From assembly GCF_001657485.1 (NCBI RefSeq), contig NZ_LXFU01000053.1, positions 103,378-167,377 on the forward strand: 64,000 nt of DNA, written 5' to 3'. This document shows, one piece after another, positions 26,527-35,229 of the stretch (the first letter of the stretch is position 1; each line of letters begins with the position of its first letter). The notes under the pieces are model-generated. The model ran no database searches, had not been told where the DNA came from, and saw only the letters and a list, made by a program, of their open reading frames with translations. The position numbers and the translations under genes are program-made. The stretch is from Rhizobium sp. WYCCWR10014. Lineage in GTDB: Bacteria; Pseudomonadota; Alphaproteobacteria; Rhizobiales; Rhizobiaceae.

Positions 26527-27434
26527 CTGGTCACTCCCTTTCCCGGCAAGCCCCGCCCGCCGGTAATCCTGTTGTTCGCGATCACTCGGTTGCCACCAAC
26601 AACCCTGTTATCGAGCAGCCGTGTCGAGCCGACCCGAACGAAGAGCGCCACGACAACAGGGTCCGCGATCGACGTGACCGGCTGCAGCGTCGCGGCATCC
26701 CTGACGGCGACGACCTCGGGCTTTGCCAGAGGCTCGCGATTGAGAAATGCCGTGAGCTTTGCCTCGAGTTCCGTCGGTTCGATAAGGCCGTCGGCAACCA
26801 GACGCTCCGCCTCGTCAAGGGTCTGAGGGACTATCACCGCGGCACGCCGCTCCGCCTCGCTGAGATAGACGTTGCGCGACGACAATGCGAGGCCGTCGCC
26901 GTCCCTGACCGTCGGCACCGATATCACGCGCACCGGCAAGGCCAGATCGTCCACCATGCGCTTGATGATGACGACCTGCTGGTAATCCTTCTCTCCGAAA
27001 TAGGCGGTCTGCGGCTGCACGATGCTGAAAAGTTTGCAGACGACGGTGGCGACGCCGGCAAAATGCCCAGGCCGTACCGCCCCTTCGAGCTCGCGCCCGA
27101 GATCGGGAACGTCGACGACGGTCAACATCGCGCGGGGATACATGTCCTCGACGCCAGGCGAAAAAAGGAAATTGACGCCGGCTTGCCTCAGCATGGCGGC
27201 ATCGCGCTCCAGATCGCGCGGATATTTGCTCAGATCTTCCGCCGGTCCGAACTGCAGCGGATTGACGAAAATCGAGACGACGACGATGTCGTTCTCTGCG
27301 CGGGCGCGCGAGACCAGCTCCATATGACCGGCATGGAGATAGCCCATCGTCGGAACAAGGCCGACGGTCCGCCCCTGCCGCCTCAGCGCATCGAGCGTGT
27401 GGCGCAGCTCGTCAATGCTCGAGAAAACCCGCAT
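26523..27434 (-). CDS. panC: Pantothenate synthetase
   Basis: Pantoate-beta-alanine ligase, 303 aa: ATP-dependent condensation of pantoate and beta-alanine. The nucleotidyl-transferase motif is VPTMGYLHAGHMELV (HxGH), with FVNPLQFGPAEDLSKYPRD, the GEKDYQQ segment and LALSSRNVYLS, all family hallmarks. It is the first gene of the panC-panB pair. No other pantothenate gene (panD, panE) is in the window. The C-terminus is a little extended compared with the usual 280-290 aa. Confidence 0.96.
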   Translation of the reverse strand: MRVFSSIDELRHTLDALRRQGRTVGLVPTMGYLHAGHMELVSRARAENDIVVVSIFVNPLQFGPAEDLSKYPRDLERDAAMLRQAGVNFLFSPGVEDMYPRAMLTVVDVPDLGRELEGAVRPGHFAGVATVVCKLFSIVQPQTAYFGEKDYQQVVIIKRMVDDLALPVRVISVPTVRDGDGLALSSRNVYLSEAERRAAVIVPQTLDEAERLVADGLIEPTELEAKLTAFLNREPLAKPEVVAVRDAATLQPVTSIADPVVVALFVRVGSTRLLDNRVVGGNRVIANNRITGGRGLPGKGVTR

Positions 27435-27713
27435 ATATCCTCCCCTGGCCGGTCACTCCATCTTGGGCGCGGATAAGAAGTGTAATCGATGCGGCAGGTC
27501 AATGCATATTCCTCGATAAAAACGATTAGATGAGACGCCAGCGATGACACCGGACCATATCAGCCCCGGGGGAACAGATTTTTCGTCCCTTGGCTGCTGT
27601 TCCGCGTCTCTCACCTGCTTGCAGTGGAACCGACGATGTGCGACTTCCGTTACTCGCCCTGTCCGTCAAGATACCATCACAGTCGGTCGCTATGGACGTT
27701 ACATGGAGGACGC

Positions 27714-28199
27714 ATGGACAAGCCCTGGAAGATCAGCCGCGGACCGATTGCGGCAACCGAGCTCGACGTCGAGAAGGCAAACGCGATCAACATGCTGCTG
27801 ATCCGGCCGGTCGACGTCCTTCCGGCCAAGGCGGGAGATCCTGTCCTTCCATTTGCCGTCGGCCTTTTCAACGAACTCCGCCCGCTGTTGAAGCCCGATA
27901 TCGGCGTCACGACGCTCAGGCGAGCGACCGCGGCCTATGTCCACTGCCGGCGCTACTATTTTGCCAGTGCCCAACCCGATTCCATGCGCCATAGTCTTGA
28001 TGGGGAACCGGTCGAACCATTGTCGTCCGAAGACCGGCTGGTCGCGCAAAAACGCTTTCTGAGCCTCAAGCAGACGACCGGAAAGACAGAAGCGCCCGAG
28101 CAGACAGAACCGGTCCCCGCTCCCCTGTTGAGCAAAAGCGAACAGATCCGCGCAGCCCTCCTCGGCAAAAAAGGAACGCCGCCAGCTAGCGCGGGATGA
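27714..28199 (+). CDS. ProQ/FinO-domain RNA-binding protein
   Basis: Predicted RNA chaperone of 161 aa. The FinO/ProQ fold is seen from about residue 35 to 105: LPFAVGLFNELRPLL, then TTLRRATAAYVHCRRYYFASAQPDSMRHSLDG and a helix PLSSEDRLVAQKRF. The short N-terminus and Pro/Glu-rich C-terminal tail resemble plasmid FinO-like proteins. FinO relatives bind sRNA or antisense RNA hairpins and 3' ends, sometimes controlling conjugation. GGAGGACGC precedes the ATG at 27714. It is alone, downstream of the divergent panCB promoter. Confidence 0.75.
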   Translation: MDKPWKISRGPIAATELDVEKANAINMLLIRPVDVLPAKAGDPVLPFAVGLFNELRPLLKPDIGVTTLRRATAAYVHCRRYYFASAQPDSMRHSLDGEPVEPLSSEDRLVAQKRFLSLKQTTGKTEAPEQTEPVPAPLLSKSEQIRAALLGKKGTPPASAG

Positions 28200-28300
28200 C
28201 ATCAGCTTCGCATATACGGCTTGCAGTCATTGCGCCTTCTTGCGTAGGGCGATCGTCATTCGCAGGGGCGACGTAGTCGCTCGATGAGTTTGGCCGCATC

Positions 28301-28337
28301 GGGGGCGCGGAAAACGCGCCCCCGGCCGGCGCCGGCC
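28301..28337. terminator. GC-rich hairpins between convergent genes
   Basis: A 9-bp stem GGGGGCGCG with a GAAAA loop (28301-28323) is followed directly by the 14-bp palindrome GGCCGGCGCCGGCC (28324-28337). No T-run follows on either strand. They lie between the ProQ/FinO gene and the ABC ATPase gene and probably end transcripts from both sides. Confidence 0.45.
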
Positions 28338-28361
28338 GAAGGGGAGGGGCAGTCGGCCGGG

Positions 28362-29423
28362 TCAGTTCAACGGGGCTTCGCCTGATGTGATCCGCTGCTC
28401 GTCTGCGGCAAACAGATGAACCGCATCGTGGATTGGCGCGATCTTCAGCACCTCGCCGGGGGCTGCCCTGATCCGCTCCCTGAAGACGCAGGTCAGCGTC
28501 TGCGTCCCCAGCCGGACGATAACAAGCGTTTCCGAACCCGTCGGCTCGACGACCACCGTCGTGACCTCGATGCCGCCTGGGTCCAACCGGATATGTTCGG
28601 GACGAATGCCGTAGATGACGGCATCTGCCGGACGGCGCTCACTCGGCAGGAGCAGGCCGTCGGCGGTTCGAAACCCGTCTTCCGTCATGTTGCCACTGAT
28701 GAAATTCATCGCCGGGGAGCCGATGAAGCCGGCGACGAAGAGATTGTTCGGACGATCGTACAATTCCAGCGGAGAACCCGACTGCTCGATCAGGCCGTCC
28801 TTCATGACGACGATCTTGTCGGCCATGGTCATGGCTTCGATCTGGTCGTGGGTGACATAGATGGTCGTCGTCTGCAACCGTTGATGCAGCTCCTTGATCT
28901 CCGAGCGCATCTGCACCCTGAGCTTGGCGTCGAGGTTGGACAGGGGCTCGTCGAAGAGGAAGACGGCTGGGTCGCGCACGATCGCCCGCCCCATCGCCAC
29001 ACGCTGTCTCTGGCCGCCCGACAGTTGCTTGGGATATCTCTCCAGGAGACTTTCGAGACCGAGGATCTTCGCGGCGTTGCCGACCCGCTGAGCGATTTCC
29101 GACCTCGGCATCCGTTTCAGCCGCAACGAAAAGCCCATGTTCTTGGCAACGGTCATATGCGGGTAGAGCGCGTAATTCTGGAACACCATGGCGATGTCCC
29201 GGTCCTTGGGAGCAAGCTCGTTGACGATATGTTTGCCGATCTGGATCTGCCCTGAGGTGATGCCCTCGAGGCCGGCGATCATCCTCAAAAGCGTGGATTT
29301 GCCGCAGCCCGAAGGGCCGACCAGAACGACGAACTCCCCGTCGCCGATATCGACCGAGACGCCTTTGATGGCTTTGAACGCGCCGTAATCCTTGCGCGCA
29401 TTGTTGACCGAAACATGGGCCAT
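28362..29423 (-). CDS. Sugar ABC transporter ATP-binding protein
   Basis: CUT1-type nucleotide-binding subunit of 353 aa. Walker A GPSGCGKST at 36-44, signature LSGGQRQRV near 134, Walker B FLFDEPLSNLD and H-loop YVTHDQIEAMT are intact; the C-terminal TOBE domain has YGIRPEHIRLD. Last gene of the six-gene minus-strand operon beginning at 34859, so it powers the permeases at 31621-33389. It closely resembles the ATPase at 4732-5802 in the first half. Confidence 0.94.
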   Translation of the reverse strand: MAHVSVNNARKDYGAFKAIKGVSVDIGDGEFVVLVGPSGCGKSTLLRMIAGLEGITSGQIQIGKHIVNELAPKDRDIAMVFQNYALYPHMTVAKNMGFSLRLKRMPRSEIAQRVGNAAKILGLESLLERYPKQLSGGQRQRVAMGRAIVRDPAVFLFDEPLSNLDAKLRVQMRSEIKELHQRLQTTTIYVTHDQIEAMTMADKIVVMKDGLIEQSGSPLELYDRPNNLFVAGFIGSPAMNFISGNMTEDGFRTADGLLLPSERRPADAVIYGIRPEHIRLDPGGIEVTTVVVEPTGSETLVIVRLGTQTLTCVFRERIRAAPGEVLKIAPIHDAVHLFAADEQRITSGEAPLN

Positions 29424-29445
29424 TACCGTCCTCCCGAAATCGCTG

Positions 29446-30303
29446 TCAAAGTCCGCTCAGGACATTTCTCAAATAATCGAGGCCGAGGCGCTCGCCGTCT
29501 TTGCGCGTGGCCAAGTCCTTGCCCGGCCAGCCAAAGGCGGCATCCTCGTGTTCGATCGACAGCGTGCCGTCGAAGCCGGCCCCGCGGGCCTGGCGCAGAA
29601 ACCGCGGCCAATCGATGAGGCCGAGCCCGGGCAGCTTGTATTGCCACCAGCCCTTGCCGTGATAGCCGACAGCCTGCAGGCTATCCTTATCGATTGCCGT
29701 GTCCTTGGCATGAAGGATAGCGATGCGATCCTTCACCGCCTCCATCGCCCGATAGGGATCGACGCCGATGCGGATGAGGTGCGAGGGATCAAATTCCAAG
29801 CCGAAGCGGGGGTTCTCGATCCTTTGAAAAAGCTCCTGCCATCCTTTCGGCGTCGTACCGATGAAATTGTCCTTCGGACCGGGCCAGTTCTCGATTGCGA
29901 AGGTCAGGTTATAGGGCTGCGTCTGCGCGATCAGCCCGTTGGCGAAATCGGCAAAGTCATCAAAGTTGGCTTCATCGCTTGCGGTGTCGTCGCGGCCGGG
30001 AAAGATCACGAAGATCGGGACACCTGCTTCACCGATTGCGTCGGCAAATTCGGCGGTCTTCGCCCGAAGTGCCTCACGCTTTGCGCGGTCAGCATCGAGC
30101 TGATTGCCGAAATAGGTGATTGACGACACGAAGAGGTCGCGGCTGCGCGCGAGCGCGACGGCGGCGGCCACTTGATCGGGCGTCTTGATATGGCCGCCGA
30201 CATCGATCTCGATGGCGTCGAAACCGGCAGAAGCGGCGAAATCCACCACTTCCTCGAAGGGGCGATCGTTGAATGTCGAAGTGTAAAAGCCGATCTTCAC
30301 CAA
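29446..30303 (-). CDS. Xylose-isomerase-like TIM-barrel protein
   Basis: Sugar phosphate isomerase/epimerase family protein (AP endonuclease 2 fold), 285 aa. Metal-ligand segments typical of the fold are FDAIEIDVGG, FAIENWPGP, FGLEFDPSHL, ILHAKDT and GTLSIEHEDA. Members isomerise, epimerise or eliminate on sugars; some cleave 3-keto-glycosides made by Gfo/Idh/MocA enzymes, and one such enzyme lies at 35230. It follows the ROK gene by 40 bases in the ABC operon. Substrate is unknown. Confidence 0.85.
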   Translation of the reverse strand: MVKIGFYTSTFNDRPFEEVVDFAASAGFDAIEIDVGGHIKTPDQVAAAVALARSRDLFVSSITYFGNQLDADRAKREALRAKTAEFADAIGEAGVPIFVIFPGRDDTASDEANFDDFADFANGLIAQTQPYNLTFAIENWPGPKDNFIGTTPKGWQELFQRIENPRFGLEFDPSHLIRIGVDPYRAMEAVKDRIAILHAKDTAIDKDSLQAVGYHGKGWWQYKLPGLGLIDWPRFLRQARGAGFDGTLSIEHEDAAFGWPGKDLATRKDGERLGLDYLRNVLSGL

Positions 30304-30343
30304 AATCCTCCTTCACCAAAATACCTGGGGCCTTGCGGCCGTT

Positions 30344-31582
30344 TCAACCGTTCAGGCGATCCATGTTTTTAAGTGGCGAACGTGTGCGTTGCGCAGCGTC
30401 CGCCGATGCGAGCATGAGGGCTGCTGCCATCGGCATGGCCGCCGCTCCCATGGCCGACGCATCCTCTCCGAGCGAGGCGCGATGAAGCGAGGGAAGGTTG
30501 GTGTCCTCGGCATCGAGATGCTCGTGCACATAGCGCAGCAATTCGTCGACGATGCGGATCGGCAATCTACCGCCGACAAGGACGGCGTCTGGGTCGACGA
30601 CCATGCCGATATGCTTGACGGCGACGGCCAGATGCGCGCTCATTTCCTTCAGCCACTGCGACACAAGGCGCCTGCCATGCGCATCCAGCGTCAGGAGATC
30701 GTGGGGAACACTCACCTCGACGCCGTGTTGCGCGAGGAAATCATAGAGGAAGAACAGCGAGAATATCTCGCCGAGCAGCTGGACCTTGTGGGCCTTCCCG
30801 TCCCGGCCGTCGGCGATCGGCAACCAGCCGATTTCGCCGCTGAGGCCCATGGCGCCACGATGACCGTTGCCATCGAGCACGAGGCCGCCGCCCGGGCATG
30901 GATTGATGGCGATGTAGAAGAAGCTGCTGCTTTCAGCACCCAGACCGTAATCGAGCTCGGCAAGGGCTGCGGCATTGGCTTCGTTTTCGATGAAGACGGG
31001 ATGCGGCGTCAGGTTCTCCAGTGCGGCGCGCACATCGAATGCCGTCCATTCCTGATAGGCCTTGGGCTTGCCGAGAAGCGAAATCTCGCCGAGCCAATCC
31101 GGCATAGCCAGACCGATGCCGGCGAGGCGCGCGTCATCGATGAGCCGGCTGCGCTGGAAATGCGAAATCGCATCGGCCGTGAGCTGCAGGAATTCCGCCG
31201 GCAGGATGAAGCGTTTCTCGTGGTGCACGCGGGCGCGGACGTTGCCGACGGCATCGACGGCCAGGATCGTCAGATGGTCGCGATCGATGTTGATGCCGAT
31301 GGCAAAACAGGCATCCGGATTGATTTCGAGTTCGATCGCCGGTTGGCCTCTCAGCCCATGCCGCCGGCGAGCTTCCATGATCAGGCCTTCGTCCAGCAAG
31401 CGATCGACGATCCGGGCGATCGCCGGTTTGGTAAAACCCGTCCGCCTGGCGATTTCAGCACGCGAAATCGGCGCCTGGCGATGGATGCAGCGCAGGACGA
31501 CAGCCCTGTTGTGCTCGCCTGCTTCTTCGACATTGGCGCCGGTCAGATCCGGGGACAGCCTGGCGCCGAGTGTCTGGTTCAT
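30344..31582 (-). CDS. ROK-family transcriptional repressor (NagC/XylR type), in-operon
   Basis: ROK repressor of 412 aa. The winged helix-turn-helix is ISRAEIARRTGFTKPAIARIVDRLLDEG (about residues 40-67). The sugar-kinase-like domain follows, with the phosphate loop region FAIGINIDRDHLTILAVD and GLSGEIGWLPI. The Cys-rich zinc motif of ROK kinases is absent, so it is unlikely to be a kinase. The ATG at 31582 has GGAAGG 9 bases before it; an ATG at 31624, overlapping the permease stop, is the alternative. As a member of the ABC operon it is the best candidate for binding the shared promoter sites at 34936 and 38692, released by an imported sugar. Confidence 0.88.
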   Translation of the reverse strand: MNQTLGARLSPDLTGANVEEAGEHNRAVVLRCIHRQAPISRAEIARRTGFTKPAIARIVDRLLDEGLIMEARRRHGLRGQPAIELEINPDACFAIGINIDRDHLTILAVDAVGNVRARVHHEKRFILPAEFLQLTADAISHFQRSRLIDDARLAGIGLAMPDWLGEISLLGKPKAYQEWTAFDVRAALENLTPHPVFIENEANAAALAELDYGLGAESSSFFYIAINPCPGGGLVLDGNGHRGAMGLSGEIGWLPIADGRDGKAHKVQLLGEIFSLFFLYDFLAQHGVEVSVPHDLLTLDAHGRRLVSQWLKEMSAHLAVAVKHIGMVVDPDAVLVGGRLPIRIVDELLRYVHEHLDAEDTNLPSLHRASLGEDASAMGAAAMPMAAALMLASADAAQRTRSPLKNMDRLNG

Positions 31583-31620
31583 GCTCGAAATCCTTCCGTG
31601 CGCATAGCCTGAACCCTTCG

Positions 31621-32463
31621 TCATCCCTTGACCGCGCCGCTGGTCATCGCACCGAGGATCAGCCGCTGGAGCGACAGGAAGGCGACGATCGCCGGAACGA
31701 CCGCGATGAGGCAGGCCGCGGCAAGCAGTTGGATGGACGAGTCGGTTTGCATGCCACGGAAGTTAAATATCCCGACGCCGATCGGCATCAGATCATTTTT
31801 CGTGAGCAACAGAAAAGGCACCAGAAATTGCGACCAGCCGGCAATCACGGTGATGATGAAGACAGACGCAATGCCCGGCGCCGATAGTGGCAGAATGATG
31901 CGCCAGAAAACCGAAAATCGATTGCAGCCATCGATCATCGCCGCTTCGTCGAGGCTGCGCGGGATGCCGTCGACCGAACTCTTCAGGAGCCAGGTCGCCA
32001 GCGGAACGCCAAGCGCAATATAGACCATGACGACGGCAAAATGCGTATCCAGCAGGCCGAGGCGGTTCATGTAGCGGTAGAGCGGCACCATGATGACAAG
32101 CGGCGAAATCATCTGGAAGAGTAGCAGGCCCATCATCGACAGGCCCTTGCCCCGGAACTGAAAGCGGGAAAAGGCGTAAGCCGCGGGCAGTGCGACGATC
32201 AGGACGCCGAGCCCGCTGAGGGCGGCAAGCTTGAGGCCGTTCCAGAGATAGATCGGAAAATAGCTGTTGTTCAAAACGGTGATGAAATTGTCGATGGTGG
32301 GATTGTTTGGAATATATCGCGCCGCACCGCGATAGATCTCACGCTTGTCGCGCATCGCCATCGACAGGAGGTAGGTGAGGGGGCCGGCGAAGAACACGAA
32401 CATTACCAGCATGAAGAGATAGCTCATGGCATCGCCGAGCCGCGTTCCGGTCCGTCCACTCAT
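31621..32463 (-). CDS. Carbohydrate ABC transporter permease (MalG type)
   Basis: Inner-membrane permease of 280 aa with six helices. The EAA loop is DEAAMIDGCNRFSVFWRIILPL, and the C-terminus is GAMTSGAVKG. The start overlaps the end of the other permease gene by 4 bases (ATGA), so they are coupled. It pairs with the product of 32460-33389. Confidence 0.93.
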   Translation of the reverse strand: MSGRTGTRLGDAMSYLFMLVMFVFFAGPLTYLLSMAMRDKREIYRGAARYIPNNPTIDNFITVLNNSYFPIYLWNGLKLAALSGLGVLIVALPAAYAFSRFQFRGKGLSMMGLLLFQMISPLVIMVPLYRYMNRLGLLDTHFAVVMVYIALGVPLATWLLKSSVDGIPRSLDEAAMIDGCNRFSVFWRIILPLSAPGIASVFIITVIAGWSQFLVPFLLLTKNDLMPIGVGIFNFRGMQTDSSIQLLAAACLIAVVPAIVAFLSLQRLILGAMTSGAVKG

Positions 32464-33389
32464 TGCTCTTCCTCCTTCGGCAGGAACGACGCATAGATAA
32501 AGGCGAGCCCGAGGCTGATGATCAGCATGAGCACGGAAAGCACGCTGCCGCCGGACAGGTCGTAGTTTCTAAAGACGATATTGAAGACGTAGAGCGAGAT
32601 GACCTCCGTCGCACGCCCCGGACCGCCGCCCGTCAGCGTGATGATCGCATCGAAGGTATTCACCGTCTGGATCGTAATGAGGATCATGTTGACGAGGATC
32701 GCCGCGCGCAGCTGCGGAAGCGTGACGAAGAAAAACTGCTGCGATGCCGTCGCGCCGTCGACTTCAGCTGCTTCATAGAGCGAGGGATCGATCGACTTCA
32801 GCGCCGCATACATGACGACCATCGAAAATGCGGTGCCGCGCCATATGTTGGAGATGAGGGTGGACCACGGCGCAATAGCAGGGTCCGAGAGCCAGGCGAC
32901 AACAGGCATGTGCATCAGCCTCAGAATGCTGTTCAGCGCGCCATAAGGCGCTTCGGAAAAGAGCATCTGCCAGATGATGCCGCCGGCAATTCCGGGGACG
33001 ACCCAGGCCACCAGCGCCGTCGTTCTGAGGATGGTGGTGCCGAACAGGCCGCGCTTTTCGCCGCGGATGACCACAACAGCCACCGCAAGACCTAAGATCT
33101 GCTGACCGATGACGCTTCCGCCGACAAAGATGAGGGTCGCCCATAAAATGTCGGGCAGTTGCGGCGAGCTCAACGCATTGGTGATCGACCCCAGCGTATA
33201 ATCCTGGTTGTCGCCGATCAGCGTGGCATTGGTGAATGAAAGCCTGAAAACGTCGATGACGGGATAAAGATAGAAGATGCCGATGACGACGATCACGGGC
33301 ATGATCCAGGGCAGGGGCGCACCGGCGAAACGGCGCATGAACGTTCTGCTTTGAGGCGGGCTGTCAGCCTCGATGGCAATGGGGCTCAT
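32460..33389 (-). CDS. Carbohydrate ABC transporter permease (MalF type)
   Basis: Inner-membrane permease of 309 aa. The first helix is PWIMPVIVVIGIFYLYPVI, and the EAA loop reads YEAAEVDGATASQQFFFVTLP. It has the six-helix MetI-like core. It lies between the receptor gene (171 bp upstream, with a hairpin-bearing repeat in the gap) and the second permease (4-base overlap). No clear Shine-Dalgarno beyond AGAAGCCA is seen before the ATG. Confidence 0.93.
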   Translation of the reverse strand: MSPIAIEADSPPQSRTFMRRFAGAPLPWIMPVIVVIGIFYLYPVIDVFRLSFTNATLIGDNQDYTLGSITNALSSPQLPDILWATLIFVGGSVIGQQILGLAVAVVVIRGEKRGLFGTTILRTTALVAWVVPGIAGGIIWQMLFSEAPYGALNSILRLMHMPVVAWLSDPAIAPWSTLISNIWRGTAFSMVVMYAALKSIDPSLYEAAEVDGATASQQFFFVTLPQLRAAILVNMILITIQTVNTFDAIITLTGGGPGRATEVISLYVFNIVFRNYDLSGGSVLSVLMLIISLGLAFIYASFLPKEEEQ

Positions 33390-33425
33390 TGGCTTCTCTG
33401 TCCGGGGTTTCGCTCGCGCATCGGC

Positions 33426-33517
33426 CCGAAAATCAGAATCGATTTTCGGAAAGCACGATGCGCAGATTCAAAGTTTTACAGCGTCCTTTGCGCGTCTGAA
33501 AAGACGTGCGGCGCTGT
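33426..33517. repeat. Two-hairpin intergenic repeat, RIME-like, copy 1
   Basis: Two dyads lie between receptor and permease genes: CCGAAAATC...GATTTTCGG (33426-33449) and a longer stem with outer arms ACAGCG/CGCTGT and inner arms GCGTCT/AGACGT (33478-33517). Similar two-hairpin blocks are scattered through rhizobial genomes (Rhizobium-specific intergenic mosaic elements). It may set the receptor-to-permease transcript ratio. A diverged relative is at 35036-35115. Confidence 0.55.
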
Positions 33518-33560
33518 AGGTCGACGGCGCCTGGGACAGGCGCCGTCACGCTCAGAAGCA

Positions 33561-34859
33561 CTAGAGACGCTTGTAAGCCTCCAGCGCCGCGTTGAAGGCG
33601 GCATTCAAGGCGTCTTCGGGCTTTTTGGTCCCCGAGAGCACGTCGCCCATCATGATCTGGATCTGGTTGGAGATTTCAGGATAGATCGGCACGCCTGGGC
33701 GTGCCTGTCCGTCGACCAGAGCCTTGGCGAAGGTCTTGTTGGCTTCGGTGGAGAAGACCTCATATTTGTCGAACAGCGATTTCCTGGTCGGCAACTGCTG
33801 CTGCAGCGCGTTTGCCGGCCCCATATAAACCTCCCGTGCGAGGTTGGCGCACATCTCGATCTTGTCCTTGTCCTTGCTGAAGGAAGCGATCGTCCAGCCG
33901 CCCGTGCCGGTCGAGCGCTGATCGGCGCTGGGGCCGGGGATCGGCGAGAAGGTCCAGTTGTTGAACTCGTCCTCGTCGAGCGTGGCCTTCAGCTGCGCAT
34001 ATTGCCAGTTGCCGCCGATGAAGAGAGCCGTCGTCGCCGCTGCGGCCGCAGCATTCATATCGTCATAATTCGCGATCGTGCTGACGCGCTTAGGCGCTGC
34101 CCCGGAGTCGACGAGATCCTTGAAATAATTCAGCGCCTTCAGGAATTTCTCCTTGTTCTCTCCTTCGCCGAACACTGGCTTGCCTGAGTCGTCGACGAGC
34201 TTGCCGCCCAGCGCCCAATAATTCGCGAGCCAGTCGAACGTCGTCCCTTCCCAGCGCCCGCCATTGAAGAGAACGCCTTCCATGCCTTCCTTGGTGGAGG
34301 CGAGCGCGGCCTTTTTCAGGTCGTCCCATGTCTGCGGCGCATCCGCAACGATCGACTTATTGCGGTAGAGCACACGAAGGTCCGTATCCCACCACCAGGC
34401 GCGGACCGTCTGGTCCTTATCCGTGATGCCGCTGCGGATGAAGGGGAACAGGTCATCCACTTCCTCCTTCGAAAAATACGGCGTGAAGTCCGCAAGAACT
34501 TTATTGACCATGAACTGCGAGAGAACGAAGGAGTCGACAGCGGCGCAATCAGGCGCGTTGCCGGCCTTGGCCTGCTCCAGCATCTTGGCCTGTTCCGTGC
34601 CGATGTCGGAGGACATGAATTGCATCTGCAATTTCCAGTCCGGATGCTTCTTGATGAAATCGACGAAGAGCTTCTGATAGCCCTCGGCGATCGCCGGATC
34701 CGAATTGTTGGGACTATCGTTCGTCAGACGGACGACGAGGGATTTTGGCGCATCGGCAAGGCCGATCCTGTCCTTCGTGGCAAGCTCCTGGGCAAATGAA
34801 ACGGATGCTGAAAATAACATGGTGCTCAGCGCAAATGCGCTGACGGTGGCGCTCTTCAT
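33561..34859 (-). CDS. Carbohydrate ABC transporter substrate-binding protein
   Basis: Periplasmic receptor of 432 aa, SBP_bac_1 type. A Sec signal peptide of about 23 residues ends ASVSFA, followed by QELATKD. The start at 34859 has GGGGAGGAG 10 bases upstream; in-frame starts further out would overlap the promoter. First gene of the operon with two permeases, ROK repressor, TIM-barrel isomerase and ATPase. Because its promoter is nearly identical to that of the alpha-mannosidase gene, the ligand is probably a mannose-containing glycoside (inference). Confidence 0.93.
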   Translation of the reverse strand: MKSATVSAFALSTMLFSASVSFAQELATKDRIGLADAPKSLVVRLTNDSPNNSDPAIAEGYQKLFVDFIKKHPDWKLQMQFMSSDIGTEQAKMLEQAKAGNAPDCAAVDSFVLSQFMVNKVLADFTPYFSKEEVDDLFPFIRSGITDKDQTVRAWWWDTDLRVLYRNKSIVADAPQTWDDLKKAALASTKEGMEGVLFNGGRWEGTTFDWLANYWALGGKLVDDSGKPVFGEGENKEKFLKALNYFKDLVDSGAAPKRVSTIANYDDMNAAAAAATTALFIGGNWQYAQLKATLDEDEFNNWTFSPIPGPSADQRSTGTGGWTIASFSKDKDKIEMCANLAREVYMGPANALQQQLPTRKSLFDKYEVFSTEANKTFAKALVDGQARPGVPIYPEISNQIQIMMGDVLSGTKKPEDALNAAFNAALEAYKRL

Positions 34860-34935
34860 GATGGGTCTCCTCCCCATTTTGAACGGATACAGCCTGGCGG
34901 TCAGTTGACCTCTCCTCATTTCCGTGCTGCATTAA

Positions 34936-34966
34936 TTAGATTAAGTTACTTTGATTTGATGTCAAG
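34936..34966 (-). promoter_or_regulatory. ABC-operon promoter with putative ROK operator
   Basis: On the minus strand, a -35 CTTGAC (34966-34961), 17-bp spacer and -10 TAATCT (34943-34938) form a good rhizobial housekeeping promoter 77 bp before the receptor start. The spacer and -10 coincide with AATCAAAGTAACTTAATC, whose inner dyad is AAGTNACTT. The same 31 bases, with 3 changes, precede the alpha-mannosidase gene (38692-38722), indicating a shared repressor. Confidence 0.75.
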
Positions 34967-35035
34967 CCACAGCTTGGGAGGACAGAACCTGGGAGGTTGA
35001 GATGCTGGCGACAATCAACAGCAGCTAGCGCACAG

Positions 35036-35064
35036 TTCCGGAAAATCGAGATCGATTTCCGGAA
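35036..35064. repeat. Hairpin repeat, RIME-like, copy 2 (partial)
   Basis: A dyad around CCGGAAAATCGA / GATCGATTTCCGG is followed by ATATGCGCC and a segment GAGCGTCCC...ACGTGCGGCGC that resembles the block at 33426-33517 (GATGCGC, AGCGTCC, ACGTGCGGCGC in the same order). It is more degraded. Confidence 0.45.
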
Positions 35065-35229
35065 AAGGATATGCGCCGTGAAAGTGATGGAGCGTCCCGC
35101 GACACGTGCGGCGCATCCACCGCAATTTTCCTGAAGAAGAGCACGAGGCAATCGCGGATGGCTGCGATGGCGCGAGTGCGCTTTTGCCCGGCTGAACTGC
35201 CGCGGGAAGTTAATTCCATGGAGGATAAG

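Larger units (their letters stand above)
34860..35229. other. Divergent intergenic region, 370 bp, promoter and repeat
   Basis: Between the ABC operon (minus) and the oxidoreductase gene (plus). It holds the minus-strand promoter/operator at 34936-34966 and a hairpin repeat at 35036-35064. The plus-strand promoter for the oxidoreductase was not recognised. No gene is apparent. Confidence 0.6.

Noticed and set aside
25684..27713. Riboswitch or leader peptide upstream of panC or the ProQ/FinO gene
   Set aside because: No conserved riboswitch fold or leader peptide was recognised.
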